Source of the DNA: Gordonia rhizosphera NBRC 16068
GTDB lineage: Bacteria > Actinomycetota > Actinomycetes > Mycobacteriales > Mycobacteriaceae
Direction of reading: 5' to 3'
Assembly: GCF_000298195.1 (NCBI RefSeq)
Contig: NZ_BAHC01000245.1
Coordinates: 49,176-113,175 of the forward strand
Length of the DNA: 64,000 nucleotides
In this document: piece after piece, positions 51,538-60,180 of the stretch
How positions within the stretch are numbered: position 1 is the first letter of the stretch
Layout: the number at the start of each line of letters is the position of its first letter
Program-made: the position numbers and the translations under genes
Notes under the pieces: model-generated
Seen by the model: only the letters and a program-made list of their open reading frames with translations
Told to the model about the DNA's origin: nothing
Database searches by the model: none

Positions 51538-52835
51538 CGGGCTGCCTCTTTGGTGGGCCGAGTGAACAGCACGCGATGGACGTCGAGGTAACCGGAGCGG
51601 AAACCGGCCTCGGAGTAGGCCAGATAGAACTCCCACATCCGCATGAAGGTGGTGTCGAAACCCAGTGCGGCGATCCGGGAGTGGTTGGCGGTGAACCGTT
51701 CACGCCACAGCCGCAGGGTTTCGGCGTAGTGGATGCCCATCGCGCGCTGGTTGGTCAGGCGCAGCGTGGTGTGTGCGCGGGTCACCCGGTCGAGGCCCTC
51801 GAGCGAGACGAGTTGTCCGCCGGGGAAGATGTACTTGTGCACCCAGGTGTAGGTGTTGCGGGTCGCGCGCATCCGGTCGTGCGGCATGGTGATCGCCTGG
51901 ATCGCGACCCGACCACCCGGAGCGAGGACACGGTCGATGGTCTGGAAGTAGACGGGCCAGTACTTTTCGCCGACCGCCTCGATCATCTCCACCGAGACGA
52001 CGGCGTCGTAGGTGCCGTCGACGTCGCGGTAGTCGAGGAGGTCGATCTGCACATGGTCGGTGAGGCCCGCCTGGTCGATCCGCCGCCGCGCCAGGGCCTG
52101 TTGCTCGGTCGACAAGGTCACCGAACGCACGGTCGCGCCCCGCTGCGCCGCACGCAGACACAGTTCACCCCAACCGGTTCCGATCTCGAGAAGCCGGGTT
52201 CCGGGGCCGACACCGGCGAGGTCGAGGAGGCGGTCGATCTTGCGGTGCTGCGCGTCGGCGAGTTCGGACCAGGGTCGTCGGGTGTAGTGGTCGACGTGGT
52301 CGAAGAGCGCGCTCGAGTAGGTCAGCGTGTCGTCGAGGAAGGTGGCGAACAGATCGTTGGACAGGTCGTAATGGCGGGCGATGTTGGACCTCGTGTTGGC
52401 CGTCGAGTTGTCCTCCGACGGAGGGTGTTTGGGCAGCACCGCAGAGCGCAGGACCTGGAGTGGGCGGGGGACGAGATGCGCCATCCGTTCGGCGAACGGG
52501 GTGAGGACGCCGACCAGGTCGTCGGTGGTCCAGTCCCCGGCCATGAACGCCTCGCCGAAGCCGATCAGGCCGGCGGTGCCGACGCGCCGCGCGAAGTCGT
52601 CGGGTCGTCGGATGATCATGCGGGGCAGCACGTACGACGTGTCATCGCCGCTGATCGATCCGTCGGGGTACTCGATGCGCACGTCGAGGTGGCGGGACGC
52701 ATGCCGGAACAGCCAGGCGGCCGCGGCGGCACGAACCTTCGTGGTCGGGCCATGGGGGATGTGCGCGATGTCGGGCCAGCGGGCGGCTTCGTCGTCGGTG
52801 AACTGGCCGGCGCGGTCGCGGAGTGGGGCGTTCAT
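51534..52835 (-). CDS. ufaA1: Cyclopropane-fatty-acyl-phospholipid synthase-like methyltransferase (UfaA1-like)
   Basis: 433 aa SAM-dependent methyltransferase. The N-terminal region of about 130 residues precedes SNIARHYDLSNDLFATFLDD, the hallmark of the CFA/mycolate group, then the SAM site LLEIGTGWGELCLRAA and EMIEAVGEKYWPVYF, with YIFPGG as lipid-site motif. ATG 52835 has a clear AAGGAG and overlaps the previous gene by 4 bp. UfaA1 of M. tuberculosis (Rv0447c) sits in the same place and makes tuberculostearic-type methyl-branched fatty acid with an FAD partner encoded nearby. Confidence 0.92.
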   Translation of the reverse strand: MNAPLRDRAGQFTDDEAARWPDIAHIPHGPTTKVRAAAAAWLFRHASRHLDVRIEYPDGSISGDDTSYVLPRMIIRRPDDFARRVGTAGLIGFGEAFMAGDWTTDDLVGVLTPFAERMAHLVPRPLQVLRSAVLPKHPPSEDNSTANTRSNIARHYDLSNDLFATFLDDTLTYSSALFDHVDHYTRRPWSELADAQHRKIDRLLDLAGVGPGTRLLEIGTGWGELCLRAAQRGATVRSVTLSTEQQALARRRIDQAGLTDHVQIDLLDYRDVDGTYDAVVSVEMIEAVGEKYWPVYFQTIDRVLAPGGRVAIQAITMPHDRMRATRNTYTWVHKYIFPGGQLVSLEGLDRVTRAHTTLRLTNQRAMGIHYAETLRLWRERFTANHSRIAALGFDTTFMRMWEFYLAYSEAGFRSGYLDVHRVLFTRPTKEAAR

Positions 52836-53818
52836 CGTGCTCCTTGTGGGCTCGGGGTCGCGGTGCGCGTGGGTCGTGGTCGAATGGGAAGTCGTCTGAG
52901 CCACAGGTGGATACCGTGTCGCCGGATGCGGGCGGCGACGACCAGCGGTGCGAACGGCGCCACGAGTTGAGTGGCGAGGATGCGTCGTGGTGTGGCCGGG
53001 CGCGCCTGTCCGGACAGAGTGGCGGTGAACGGCGCTTCGTCGGTGCGGTGCAGCGTCACCGATACGTCGATGCAGCCGTTGTCGCGGGGCGGCGGCACAT
53101 GCAATCGGTACGTGCCGTCGACCGGGTTGAACGGCGAAACATAGAACGCCTTGGTTACCTGCGCATTCCCGTGTTCGTCGGGGCTGACGACGTAGCAGTG
53201 TCGTTCGCCGTAGGTGTTGTGGACCTCGGCGACGACGCAGGCGAGCGTGTCGTCGGGGTCATGGCACCAGAACACACTGAGCGGGTTGAAGACGTAGCCG
53301 GCGACTCGCGGCGACAGGAGCGCGACGACCCGGCCGCGGGGTGGTTCGACGCCGACGGATCGCAGGTGTGTGTTCAGCCGATCGCGCAGGGTCTGCGCGG
53401 GTGTCGCGGGTTCGGGGAAGTGGTCGTCGGGACGGAACACCGCGAGGGTGCGCATCGTCGGGGGGAGGGTTGGCGGAGCGTCGATGTCGATGAGCCATGA
53501 CGCGCTGCGGTAGCTGAACCCATGCCGCACCGGCGATCTCCGGAGATGGGTGATCCGCGTCCACACCACGGCGGGCAGTGCTCCGGGCTTGCCGTGCCGT
53601 CCCCACCCGCCCCGTCGACCGTGCACGTCGAGACGTCGATCGTGCGCGCCCCACCGTCGATCGTGCGCGTCGGAACGTCGAGCGCGCGCTGGCGCTGAGC
53701 GAAACGCACGGTCGACGCCAAACCGCGCACGGTGGACGAGAATCTGTGCACGGTCGACGCCAAACCGCGCACGGTCGACGCCAAACCGCGCACGGTCGAC
53801 GGGGTGGTGGCGGGTCAT
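52832..53818 (-). CDS. DUF1365 protein with repeat-encoded N-terminal extension
   Basis: 328 aa from ATG 53818, overlapping the upstream stop by 4 bp (ATGA) like every other junction in this operon. Residues about 80-320 are DUF1365 (TRITHLRRSPVRHGFSYRSA, GYVFNPLSVFWCHD, AEVHNTYGERHCYVV). About the first 75 residues are encoded by a 21-bp-period minisatellite: units VDRARFG then AHDRR-type heptads, Arg-rich and without known fold. The M. tuberculosis homologue Rv0448c is about 220 aa and lacks this. If translation starts downstream, GTG codons near 53626 or at the VVW residues are candidates. Confidence 0.84.
   Translation of the reverse strand: MTRHHPVDRARFGVDRARFGVDRAQILVHRARFGVDRAFRSAPARARRSDAHDRRWGAHDRRLDVHGRRGGWGRHGKPGALPAVVWTRITHLRRSPVRHGFSYRSASWLIDIDAPPTLPPTMRTLAVFRPDDHFPEPATPAQTLRDRLNTHLRSVGVEPPRGRVVALLSPRVAGYVFNPLSVFWCHDPDDTLACVVAEVHNTYGERHCYVVSPDEHGNAQVTKAFYVSPFNPVDGTYRLHVPPPRDNGCIDVSVTLHRTDEAPFTATLSGQARPATPRRILATQLVAPFAPLVVAARIRRHGIHLWLRRLPIRPRPTRTATPSPQGAR
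53614..53697. repeat. 21-bp-period minisatellite, inverted half
   Basis: Four 21-bp units begin GTCGA at 53614, 53635, 53656 and 53677, with a GTCGATCGTGCGCG-like core. Read on the other strand the core is GCGCACGATCGAC, which resembles the units at 53706-53810 in opposite orientation. It lies within the DUF1365 coding frame. Confidence 0.72.
53706..53810. repeat. 21-bp tandem repeat, five units
   Basis: Five head-to-tail 21-bp units. Units 1 (53706-53726), 3 (53748-53768) and 4 (53769-53789) are identical, opening GCACGGTCGACGCCAAACC; unit 2 is diverged and unit 5 shares only its first 12 bases. The period is a multiple of three, so the DUF1365 frame stays open and gives a heptapeptide repeat (VDRARFG). 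Confidence 0.9.
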
Positions 53819-55155
53819 GAGGTGACCTGCTCGGCACGGGCGGGACGGTCGGGGAGGGGCCGACCGGTGCCGAGGTGGGCGGCGGTGTCGAGGTGGGCGG
53901 CGGCGCGCGCACCGGCCAGCGCGCCGTCCTCGTGGAAACCCCAACCGTGGTAGGCGCCGGCGAAGACGATGGTGTCGGTGTTCGCTTCCGGGAGCAGCGC
54001 CTGGGCGGCGACAGACTCGGCGGTGTAGAGCGGATGCTCGTAGATCATCTCGTCGATGACGGTGTCCGCGTCGACGAGGTCGGTGCGCCCCATCGTCACC
54101 AGCATTCGTGGCTGCTCGGTGGGCAGTCGCATCAGCCGGGTGAGGTCGTAGGTGACCGCGACCTCGGAGCCGTCGTCGCGGATCTGGTAGTTCCACGACG
54201 CCCGGGCTCGGCGGGCGCGGGGAAGGAGAGATGTATCGGTGTGCAGGACAGCATGTTTGGCCTGGTAGGGGATGGTCGACAACGCGCGTGACTGGGCGGG
54301 CGTCGGATGGGTGAGCATGGCCAGCGCCTGATGCGGATGGGTGGCCACGACGACGGCGTCGAACCTGGCCGTGCCGACCCCGTCGGCCTGCACCACGGCG
54401 CCGCCGCCGTCGACATCCGGCGTGACCGCCCGGATCGGAGCCCGCTTGTGCACCGTCCCACCGGACGCGACCACACCGGCGGCGACCTTGTCCACATAGC
54501 GCCGTGATCCGCCGACCACGGTGCGCCAGGTCGGGGATCCGAACACCGACAACATCCCGTGATGATCGAGGAACCTGAACAGATAGCGGGCCGGGTAGTC
54601 GCCCGCCGAGTCCGCGTCACACGACCACACCGCGGCGACCAGCGGCAGGAGGAAATTGTCGACGAAGTAGTCCGAGAATCCCTCCCGCACCACGAACTCG
54701 GCGAGCGGTTCATCGGAGTCGGAGGTGTCGAGCAAGCGGCGGGCGCAACGGTGAAACCGCACGACCTCGCCGAGCATCAGCAGATACCGGCCGCGGGTCA
54801 ACGTTCGCGCGGTCGGGAACAGCCCACCAGGACCGAGCGCACCCGCGTATTCCAGGCCGGTGATCTCCGAACGCACCGACATCGACATGTCGGTTTCCTG
54901 CGTGCGGACACCCAGGTCGTCGAAGAGACGCAGCAGCGTCGGATAGGTGCGGTCGTTGTGCACGATGAAACCGGTGTCCACCGACAACACCGCACCGTCG
55001 GGCATCGTGACGTCGTGAGTATGGGCATGACCGCCGAGCCGGTCGTCGGCCTCGAACAGCGTCACGCGATGATGCTCGGCGAGCAGGTGGGCCGCGGTCA
55101 GGCCCGCGACACCACTGCCGACGATCGCGATGGACCGGGACGATGCAAGGTTCAT
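53815..55155 (-). CDS. FAD-dependent NAD(P)-binding oxidoreductase (Rv0449c/UfaA1-partner-like)
   Basis: 446 aa flavin amine oxidase-like protein. The FAD-binding motif is IAIVGSGVAGLTAAHLLAEH at residues about 9-28, then LGGHAHTHDV, and a C-terminal FAD contact FAGAYHGWGFHEDGALAG. In Mycobacterium, the gene before the DUF1365/ufaA1 pair encodes an FAD enzyme needed to reduce the methylene group of the methylated fatty acid. It is the first gene of the sigK operon. A SigK-like promoter ends 7 bases before the ATG, so the transcript may be leaderless. Confidence 0.9.
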   Translation of the reverse strand: MNLASSRSIAIVGSGVAGLTAAHLLAEHHRVTLFEADDRLGGHAHTHDVTMPDGAVLSVDTGFIVHNDRTYPTLLRLFDDLGVRTQETDMSMSVRSEITGLEYAGALGPGGLFPTARTLTRGRYLLMLGEVVRFHRCARRLLDTSDSDEPLAEFVVREGFSDYFVDNFLLPLVAAVWSCDADSAGDYPARYLFRFLDHHGMLSVFGSPTWRTVVGGSRRYVDKVAAGVVASGGTVHKRAPIRAVTPDVDGGGAVVQADGVGTARFDAVVVATHPHQALAMLTHPTPAQSRALSTIPYQAKHAVLHTDTSLLPRARRARASWNYQIRDDGSEVAVTYDLTRLMRLPTEQPRMLVTMGRTDLVDADTVIDEMIYEHPLYTAESVAAQALLPEANTDTIVFAGAYHGWGFHEDGALAGARAAAHLDTAAHLGTGRPLPDRPARAEQVTS

Positions 55156-55162
55156 GCCCGGT

Positions 55163-55189
55163 GTTCGGAGCCGCCCGTCGAGCGGATGG
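55163..55189 (-). promoter_or_regulatory. Candidate SigK-type promoter of the sigK operon
   Basis: On the minus strand: CCATCC (55189-55184), 15-base spacer, CCGAAC (55168-55163). The minus 10 element ends 7 bases before the FAD oxidoreductase ATG. Compare CCATCC-N15-CCGAAT before the fasciclin gene. This implies autoregulation of sigK. Confidence 0.68.
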
Positions 55190-55207
55190 GTGACCGGAGA
55201 GTATTCG

Positions 55208-55612
55208 TCACATGCGGCTGGGCCCGGTCGGCATGTACTCGTCGGTGGAGACGATCTCGGCGCCGAGCGGGAGCAGGGAGACGGGCACCATCTTGAAGCT
55301 CGCGATCCCCAGCGGGATGCCGATGATGGTCAGGCACAGCGCGATCCCGGTGACGATGTGCCCGATCGCGAGCCAGACGCCGGCGAAGACCAGCCAGATG
55401 ATGTTTCCGATCACCGACATCGCCCCCGCCGTCGGCTTGCGGACGACGGTCCGCCCGAACGGCCACAGCGCGTAGTTGGCTATCCGGAACGAGGCGATGC
55501 CGAACGGGATCGTGATGATCAGGATGAAGCAGATGATCCCGGCGATGACGTAGCCGAGAGCCATCCACAGCCCGCACAACAGCAGCCAGATCACGTTCAG
55601 AACGATCTTCAT
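55208..55612 (-). CDS. YccF-domain membrane protein
   Basis: 134 aa with two YccF repeats. Each repeat has a WLxxxGxWxAxGxxxxGI helix pair followed by TIPFGIASFRIANYALWPFG or TIIGIPLGIASFKMVP, the YccF hallmark. The start is ATG 55612; the frame is open up to 55744 but the upstream residues do not match the family. It is a small inner membrane protein of unknown role. Its stop is 53 bp from the sigK operon start, which it could read into. Confidence 0.88.
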   Translation of the reverse strand: MKIVLNVIWLLLCGLWMALGYVIAGIICFILIITIPFGIASFRIANYALWPFGRTVVRKPTAGAMSVIGNIIWLVFAGVWLAIGHIVTGIALCLTIIGIPLGIASFKMVPVSLLPLGAEIVSTDEYMPTGPSRM

Positions 55613-55790
55613 ACCGACATTGTCCGCGGTGGAGGCGACGGGTGCCAGCAGAACCTGCTCCCATCGCGGCTCGATGTCGACAAGCTCGACCCGGCCGCTG
55701 CGCTCGCACCTCAGCTCAAGGATCACGGGCGTCATTCGGGCCATCGACGGCGAATCGTCTATTCGAAGGACACCCGGTTACCCTGGCGCC

Positions 55791-56036
55791 ATGGCGGGCC
55801 GTGGACGAGAAGCGCTGTGGACGGTCGCAACGACCGTCGTCGTCGCCGTGCGCATTCTGTCGACGATCGCCCTGGTGCTGCTGGTCATCGGATGGGGAGT
55901 CGCGGCCGTCCGGGACTCGATTTTCAACGTTTTCCTGTGGCCGGCCGTGATCTGCGGAGCCGTCCTGCTCGCGTCGACCTACCTCTACAGCTTCCTGCGG
56001 GCGCGTTATCCCCGGCGCAACGGGTGGATTCCTTAG
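55791..56036 (+). CDS. Small two-helix membrane protein
   Basis: 81 aa, no family recognised. Two hydrophobic segments span about residues 10-34 (TVVVAVRILSTIALVLLVIG) and 42-63, and the C-terminus is basic (RARYPRRNGWIP). The ATG at 55791 opens the part with membrane character; the frame runs open upstream but overlaps the YccF gene there. The gene ends in TAG inside a perfect hairpin. Coding status rests on frame and hydrophobicity only. Confidence 0.55.
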   Translation: MAGRGREALWTVATTVVVAVRILSTIALVLLVIGWGVAAVRDSIFNVFLWPAVICGAVLLASTYLYSFLRARYPRRNGWIP

Positions 56037-56059
56037 GTGGTCCTGTTCAGGACCACCTA
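56034..56059. terminator. Bidirectional terminator hairpin
   Basis: TAGGTGGTCCTG (56034-56045)/CAGGACCACCTA (56048-56059) is a perfect 12-base stem with a 2-base loop. Its first three bases are the stop codon of the small membrane protein. It lies between convergent genes. No T-run is present. Confidence 0.65.
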
Positions 56060-56079
56060 GCGCCGGGAACGCGACACGG

Positions 56080-56658
56080 TCAGGACGTCCGGCCCAGTCG
56101 GGCCAGGAGCCGGGTCTGACGATCGGAGCCGGCGGGGGCCTCGACCCCGGACTTGCAGACGCCGTCGGAGTAGAGCGCCGCCCCGAATCCGTCGGCGGCC
56201 GTTTCCATGAACTCGAGTTCGTCGTCGGTGAATCGGAGGTCGACACCCACCGCCGTGGCGACATCCCAGCGGTGCGCAACCAGGTCGAAGCCGTAGAAGC
56301 TCAGAATCGTGTCGCCGACCGTCGTCGGACCGAAATGTCCGTCGAAGGCCTTGCTACCGACGGCCGGGTCGTCGAGGCGTTCCTCGACGACGGATGCGTG
56401 GGCGTGCCAGGCCGCCGCCGGGTCGTCGAGGTCGGGCATGCCGCCCAGGTCGATGTCGTGTCGGGCGAAGAAGTCACGCTGGGATTCGATGACGTGGCCG
56501 ACCACGTCACGGGCCGTCCAGCCGTCGCAGGGTGAGGGTGCGCCCCATGCCGAGGGCGGGGCGGTGTCGAGGACGGAGGCAAATCGGTCGGCCAGAACCC
56601 GAAAGCGGCCGGCGACGTCGGAATTGTTGATGTACGAGGTGTCAGTGGAAGTGGTCAT
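56080..56658 (-). CDS. TIGR03086-family DinB-fold metal-binding protein
   Basis: 192 aa mycothiol-dependent maleylpyruvate isomerase-like/DinB-fold protein. Metal-ligand histidines appear in DVVGHVIESQRDF and in the later DLVAHRWDVATAVG segment. CDGWTARDVVGHV is the usual N-terminal signature. Members bind zinc or nickel and may act as thiol transferases. The reaction is unknown. It is divergent from the AraC regulator with only 37 bp between the starts, so they share a promoter region. Confidence 0.87.
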   Translation of the reverse strand: MTTSTDTSYINNSDVAGRFRVLADRFASVLDTAPPSAWGAPSPCDGWTARDVVGHVIESQRDFFARHDIDLGGMPDLDDPAAAWHAHASVVEERLDDPAVGSKAFDGHFGPTTVGDTILSFYGFDLVAHRWDVATAVGVDLRFTDDELEFMETAADGFGAALYSDGVCKSGVEAPAGSDRQTRLLARLGRTS

Positions 56659-56695
56659 GATGGAACCGTACTGAGCACGACCCGAGCGAGGATTG

Positions 56696-57541
56696 ATGAA
56701 ACCCGACAGATCCAGCGAGGCAGCAGGGACGCGGTTCGACGATGTTGAGCGCGCACATCTGGTCGACCCCGCCGACACCCCGGTCAGCATCGGCCGCTGG
56801 GCGCCGTCACCGGATCTCGCCGACCTCATCCGCCGGTTCTGGGTACCGGTCTGGTCGGTTCCCGACGATCGCGCGACGCCGCAACGGGTGCTGCAGTATC
56901 CCGTGTGCCTGCTGATCGTCACCGCCGACTATGCGCGGTTCTACGGCGTCAACACCGGACTGTCTGAGGTCACCCTCGCCGGCGAAGGGTGGGGAGTCGG
57001 CACGATGTTCGCCCCCGCCGCGGGCGCCCTGGTCACCGGCGGCCCGGTCGCGGACTGGACCGACCGGTTCGCAGACCTGTCCGACGCCATCGGCGACACC
57101 GGCCAGAGCCTGACGACCCGCATTCGGGAGACGATGGCTCCCGATCCGCGCGACGTCGCCAGACAACACGAGGCCACCACCATCGTCGAGACGTGGATGC
57201 GTGGGTTCGGACCCGTCGACGAGGACGGCCACCTCGTCAATGCGATCGTCGAGTTCGTCGAGAACGATTCGTCGGTCACCTCCGTGACCCAGATCTGCGA
57301 GCGTTTCCACCTCACCGAACGCAGCCTGCAGCGCCTGACCCGCCGACGGCTGGGTCTGACGCCGAAATGGCTGATCCAGCGCCGCCGCCTGCACGAGGCC
57401 GCCGAGCGACTCCGCGAATCCGGCGTCACCCTCGCGACGATCGCGGCCGAACTCGGCTACGCCGACGAGCCGCACCTGGTGCGTGACTTCCGCACCGTCA
57501 CCGGGATGACGCCAGGCCGGTTCTCGGCGCGATTCGAATGA
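56696..57541 (+). CDS. AraC-family transcriptional regulator
   Basis: 281 aa. The N-terminal sensor domain (1-175) has a DUF6597-like character (PDLADLIRRFWVPVWSVP). The C-terminal AraC HTH (residues 190-280) has the first helix-turn-helix in SVTQICERFHLTERSLQRLT and the second in TLATIAAELGYADEPHLVRD, followed by TGMTPGRF. ATG 56696 is chosen over the in-frame TTG at 56693. It probably controls the divergent DinB-fold gene. Confidence 0.88.
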   Translation: MKPDRSSEAAGTRFDDVERAHLVDPADTPVSIGRWAPSPDLADLIRRFWVPVWSVPDDRATPQRVLQYPVCLLIVTADYARFYGVNTGLSEVTLAGEGWGVGTMFAPAAGALVTGGPVADWTDRFADLSDAIGDTGQSLTTRIRETMAPDPRDVARQHEATTIVETWMRGFGPVDEDGHLVNAIVEFVENDSSVTSVTQICERFHLTERSLQRLTRRRLGLTPKWLIQRRRLHEAAERLRESGVTLATIAAELGYADEPHLVRDFRTVTGMTPGRFSARFE

Positions 57542-57559
57542 AACCGCAGATCGGAAAGG

Positions 57560-58126
57560 TCAGAACTGTACCTGCGGCGGCTCCGCGTGCCCTTCGGGCG
57601 CACGGTAGAACTCACGCGCCTTCACCCCGGCCCAACCGGTGAAGAACATCCACGGGATCGTGTGCACGAGATTGTTCAGCCGGGCGACCGCGTCGTTGTA
57701 GAACTGCCGGGCGAACGAGAGCTTGTTCTCGGTGTCGGACAATTCGCTCTGCAGCTGGGTGAAGTTCGCCGACGCCTTGAGGTCCGGGTAGTTCTCGGCC
57801 ACCGCGAACAGCCGGCCCAGCGCACCGTCGAGGCGGGCCTCGGCGGCCGATTTCTGCTCCACCGAGCCGCCCTGCGCGGCCTGCCGCAGTCCGGCGCGGG
57901 CCGCGGTGACCTCCTCGAACACCTCGCGCTCGTGGGTGGCGTAGCCCTTGACAGTGTTGACCAGGTTCGGGATCAGGTCGGCGCGGCGGGTCAACTGCAC
58001 ATCGATGCCGCCGAGCGCCTCCTGGGCGGCGATGTCGGCACGCCGCAGCTTGTTGAAGCCGACGATGCCGAATCCGATCAGCGCGACGACGAGCACCACG
58101 ACGATGATGAGGATGATCAGGGCCAT
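57560..58126 (-). CDS. lemA: LemA-family membrane protein
   Basis: 188 aa. A single N-terminal membrane helix (IILIIVVVLVVALIGFGIVG) is followed by the long coiled helical domain. The LemA signature RRADLIPNLVNTVKGYATHE is near residues 46-66 and YPDLKASANFTQLQSEL near 112-128. It is the second gene of a pair with the DUF2207 protein upstream (76 bp gap). LemA/DUF2207 pairs are common and of unclear role, with suggestions of envelope or stress functions. Confidence 0.92.
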   Translation of the reverse strand: MALIILIIVVVLVVALIGFGIVGFNKLRRADIAAQEALGGIDVQLTRRADLIPNLVNTVKGYATHEREVFEEVTAARAGLRQAAQGGSVEQKSAAEARLDGALGRLFAVAENYPDLKASANFTQLQSELSDTENKLSFARQFYNDAVARLNNLVHTIPWMFFTGWAGVKAREFYRAPEGHAEPPQVQF

Positions 58127-58202
58127 GGGGTGGGTGCCTTTCTCCGGAGGTTGACCATGGGGCTGTCAGAGTTGGGGGCCGGGTCAGGATCTGCCCGGTC
58201 GG

Positions 58203-60002
58203 TCACCAGGATCCGCCACCGCCGCCACCGCCGCCACTGAATCCGCCGCCGCCCCCGCCACTCGACGATGACGACCGCTGACTGGCGGCGTAGGCGGACA
58301 ACGACGACGACAGGCTGGCCTCGAAGCTGTCGATGCCGCCGGCGCCGAACAACCCCGGTGACCCGGAACCATAGCCACCGACGAACCAGATCGGCGTGGG
58401 CGGTTCGGTACCCATTGCGGTGCGGTACTTCTCGGCCCACTTGTCGGCGCAGCCGAACGCGACGGCGTAGGGAATGTAGCTGGTGTAGAGGTTCTCGCGG
58501 GCGCTGAAGTCCAGACGCTCCTGATTCGACGTGGTCGACAGCAGACGTTCGAAACCGCCCGCCCGCGACCAGACGTCGCGGCCGAGAAGGGTCCGCCGGG
58601 TGCCGACGCCGGTGGTGAACAGCCCGGCCCCGCCGATGACGAAAGCCGCGATCGGCAGCACGCACAGCGAGAACGGCAGCCATTGGAACGCGAACAGCAC
58701 GGCCGCGGCGATGAAGGCCAACCCCACCGCGAGGCGGCCGAGCTGCTCGAGGCCGCTGGGTGTGACGGCGCCCGACGACCGCGCCCACGCCTTGGTCGCG
58801 GCGGCGATTCCCTCCTGCGCGGACTTGAGTTTCTTGCCTGCGCTGACCGAACCGTCGGCCTCGAACGACCGATCGGTGCCGCGGATCCCGAGTTCCATGG
58901 CGACGGCATCGGCCACCGGATCCATGCGTCCCCACTCGTCGGTGGAGATCTTGGAGGTGATGGTCCAGTCGTCGCCGTGTCGTCGCAGGCCGACGATTCC
59001 GCGGTCGGCCATGTGCAGCAGGGTGGCGGCCAGCGCCTTCGACGGCATCGCCTCCCGGGTCACGTAATAGGTCCGCACCGGCCCGAGCCGCGTCGACGGG
59101 TCGGCCGGGTCGGCGGGCGGCTCGTACATCACCGGCAGCAGCGGGATCGACTCGCGGGAACGCAACGCCCACAGCAGTCCGAGGGTGAAGGTGACCGCCG
59201 ACAGGATGATCAGCACGATCGCGATGGGCACCGACCGGCCGAGCACGGGGTCCAGCGCCGGCGGCCACGGCAGCCGGACGCGGTCGGGTGCGGCGAGAGG
59301 CAGGTCGGCGCGGATCGCCACCCCGGTCGACGGGGCGAGCTCGCCGGTGGTGATGGTGCGCGAGTTCTGGCCGTTCGCGGTGATCTGGCAGGCGGTGTCG
59401 TCGCTGGTCGAGCACGACGTCGATATCGGGTCGTCGGGCAGGTTGACCGTCGTCGAACTCTTCAGGATCGTCATCTGCCACCCGTCGGCGACGACGCGCC
59501 AACTGAATCGCGACGCCGCGCCTCCACTCCAGCTCGACGACGAGTTCTGGCCGTCGGGTGTGCCCGAGGCCGGGGCGAGCACCCCGTCGATGACGTAACT
59601 GATGGTGTAGACGTGCAGCCCCGGCGTCAGATAGCTGTCGGGATCGCCGATCTTTGCGACCCGGAAACGTTTGCCTTTCTGCCAGCTCATCTCGACGGGC
59701 ACGCGACCGTTGTCGAGGGCGACGTGGATGTCCTGGGGCAGGTAGCGGATCGAGGAGTCGGTGGCATCGGTGACATCCCAGAACCGGAAGATCCCGTGAC
59801 GGCCGTATGGGAAATCGGCGGTGATGGTTTCGGTGGCCGCCATACGCCCGTCGGCGGAGACGTCGTAGGTCGCCCGGTAGTCGGTGATCGTCACCGGGTC
59901 GGTGCCGACGGTCTCGGTCGAGCCGGGGAACAGCGACATCGGAAGGACGAGACCGATGACGGTCAGCACGAGAGCTGCGATCGACAACAGAACGCGCTTC
60001 AC
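58203..60002 (-). CDS. DUF2207 membrane protein
   Basis: 599 aa. An N-terminal signal or membrane segment (residues 5-25) precedes an extracellular beta-rich domain (residues 35-235, with YDVSADGRMAATETITADF). Membrane helices follow near residues 260-280 and 400-470. The C-terminus is extremely Gly/Ser-rich and ends GGSW, as in DUF2207 (YciQ-like) proteins. It is encoded with LemA. A bridge between envelope sensing and the cytoplasm is proposed for the family but not proven. Confidence 0.9.
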   Translation of the reverse strand: MKRVLLSIAALVLTVIGLVLPMSLFPGSTETVGTDPVTITDYRATYDVSADGRMAATETITADFPYGRHGIFRFWDVTDATDSSIRYLPQDIHVALDNGRVPVEMSWQKGKRFRVAKIGDPDSYLTPGLHVYTISYVIDGVLAPASGTPDGQNSSSSWSGGAASRFSWRVVADGWQMTILKSSTTVNLPDDPISTSCSTSDDTACQITANGQNSRTITTGELAPSTGVAIRADLPLAAPDRVRLPWPPALDPVLGRSVPIAIVLIILSAVTFTLGLLWALRSRESIPLLPVMYEPPADPADPSTRLGPVRTYYVTREAMPSKALAATLLHMADRGIVGLRRHGDDWTITSKISTDEWGRMDPVADAVAMELGIRGTDRSFEADGSVSAGKKLKSAQEGIAAATKAWARSSGAVTPSGLEQLGRLAVGLAFIAAAVLFAFQWLPFSLCVLPIAAFVIGGAGLFTTGVGTRRTLLGRDVWSRAGGFERLLSTTSNQERLDFSARENLYTSYIPYAVAFGCADKWAEKYRTAMGTEPPTPIWFVGGYGSGSPGLFGAGGIDSFEASLSSSLSAYAASQRSSSSSGGGGGGFSGGGGGGGGSW

Positions 60003-60180
60003 GAGCGAAGCGTAAACGATCTGTGGTGCTCATGCGGGGTTCTGCCGAGCACCTCGACCCGGTCTCGGCCGATCCGTCAGGGCAGGGCGCGCTAACCTGA
60101 CATGAACACGTGGTGTTGCTCGGGTCACAACCGACCCGATCCCAACCCGGGCAGGATGCCGCAAGATCGATGGAGGGCGC

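Noticed and set aside
53614..53810. Possible CRISPR array
   Set aside because: The units are contiguous 21-bp tandem repeats without spacers, and no cas gene is present.
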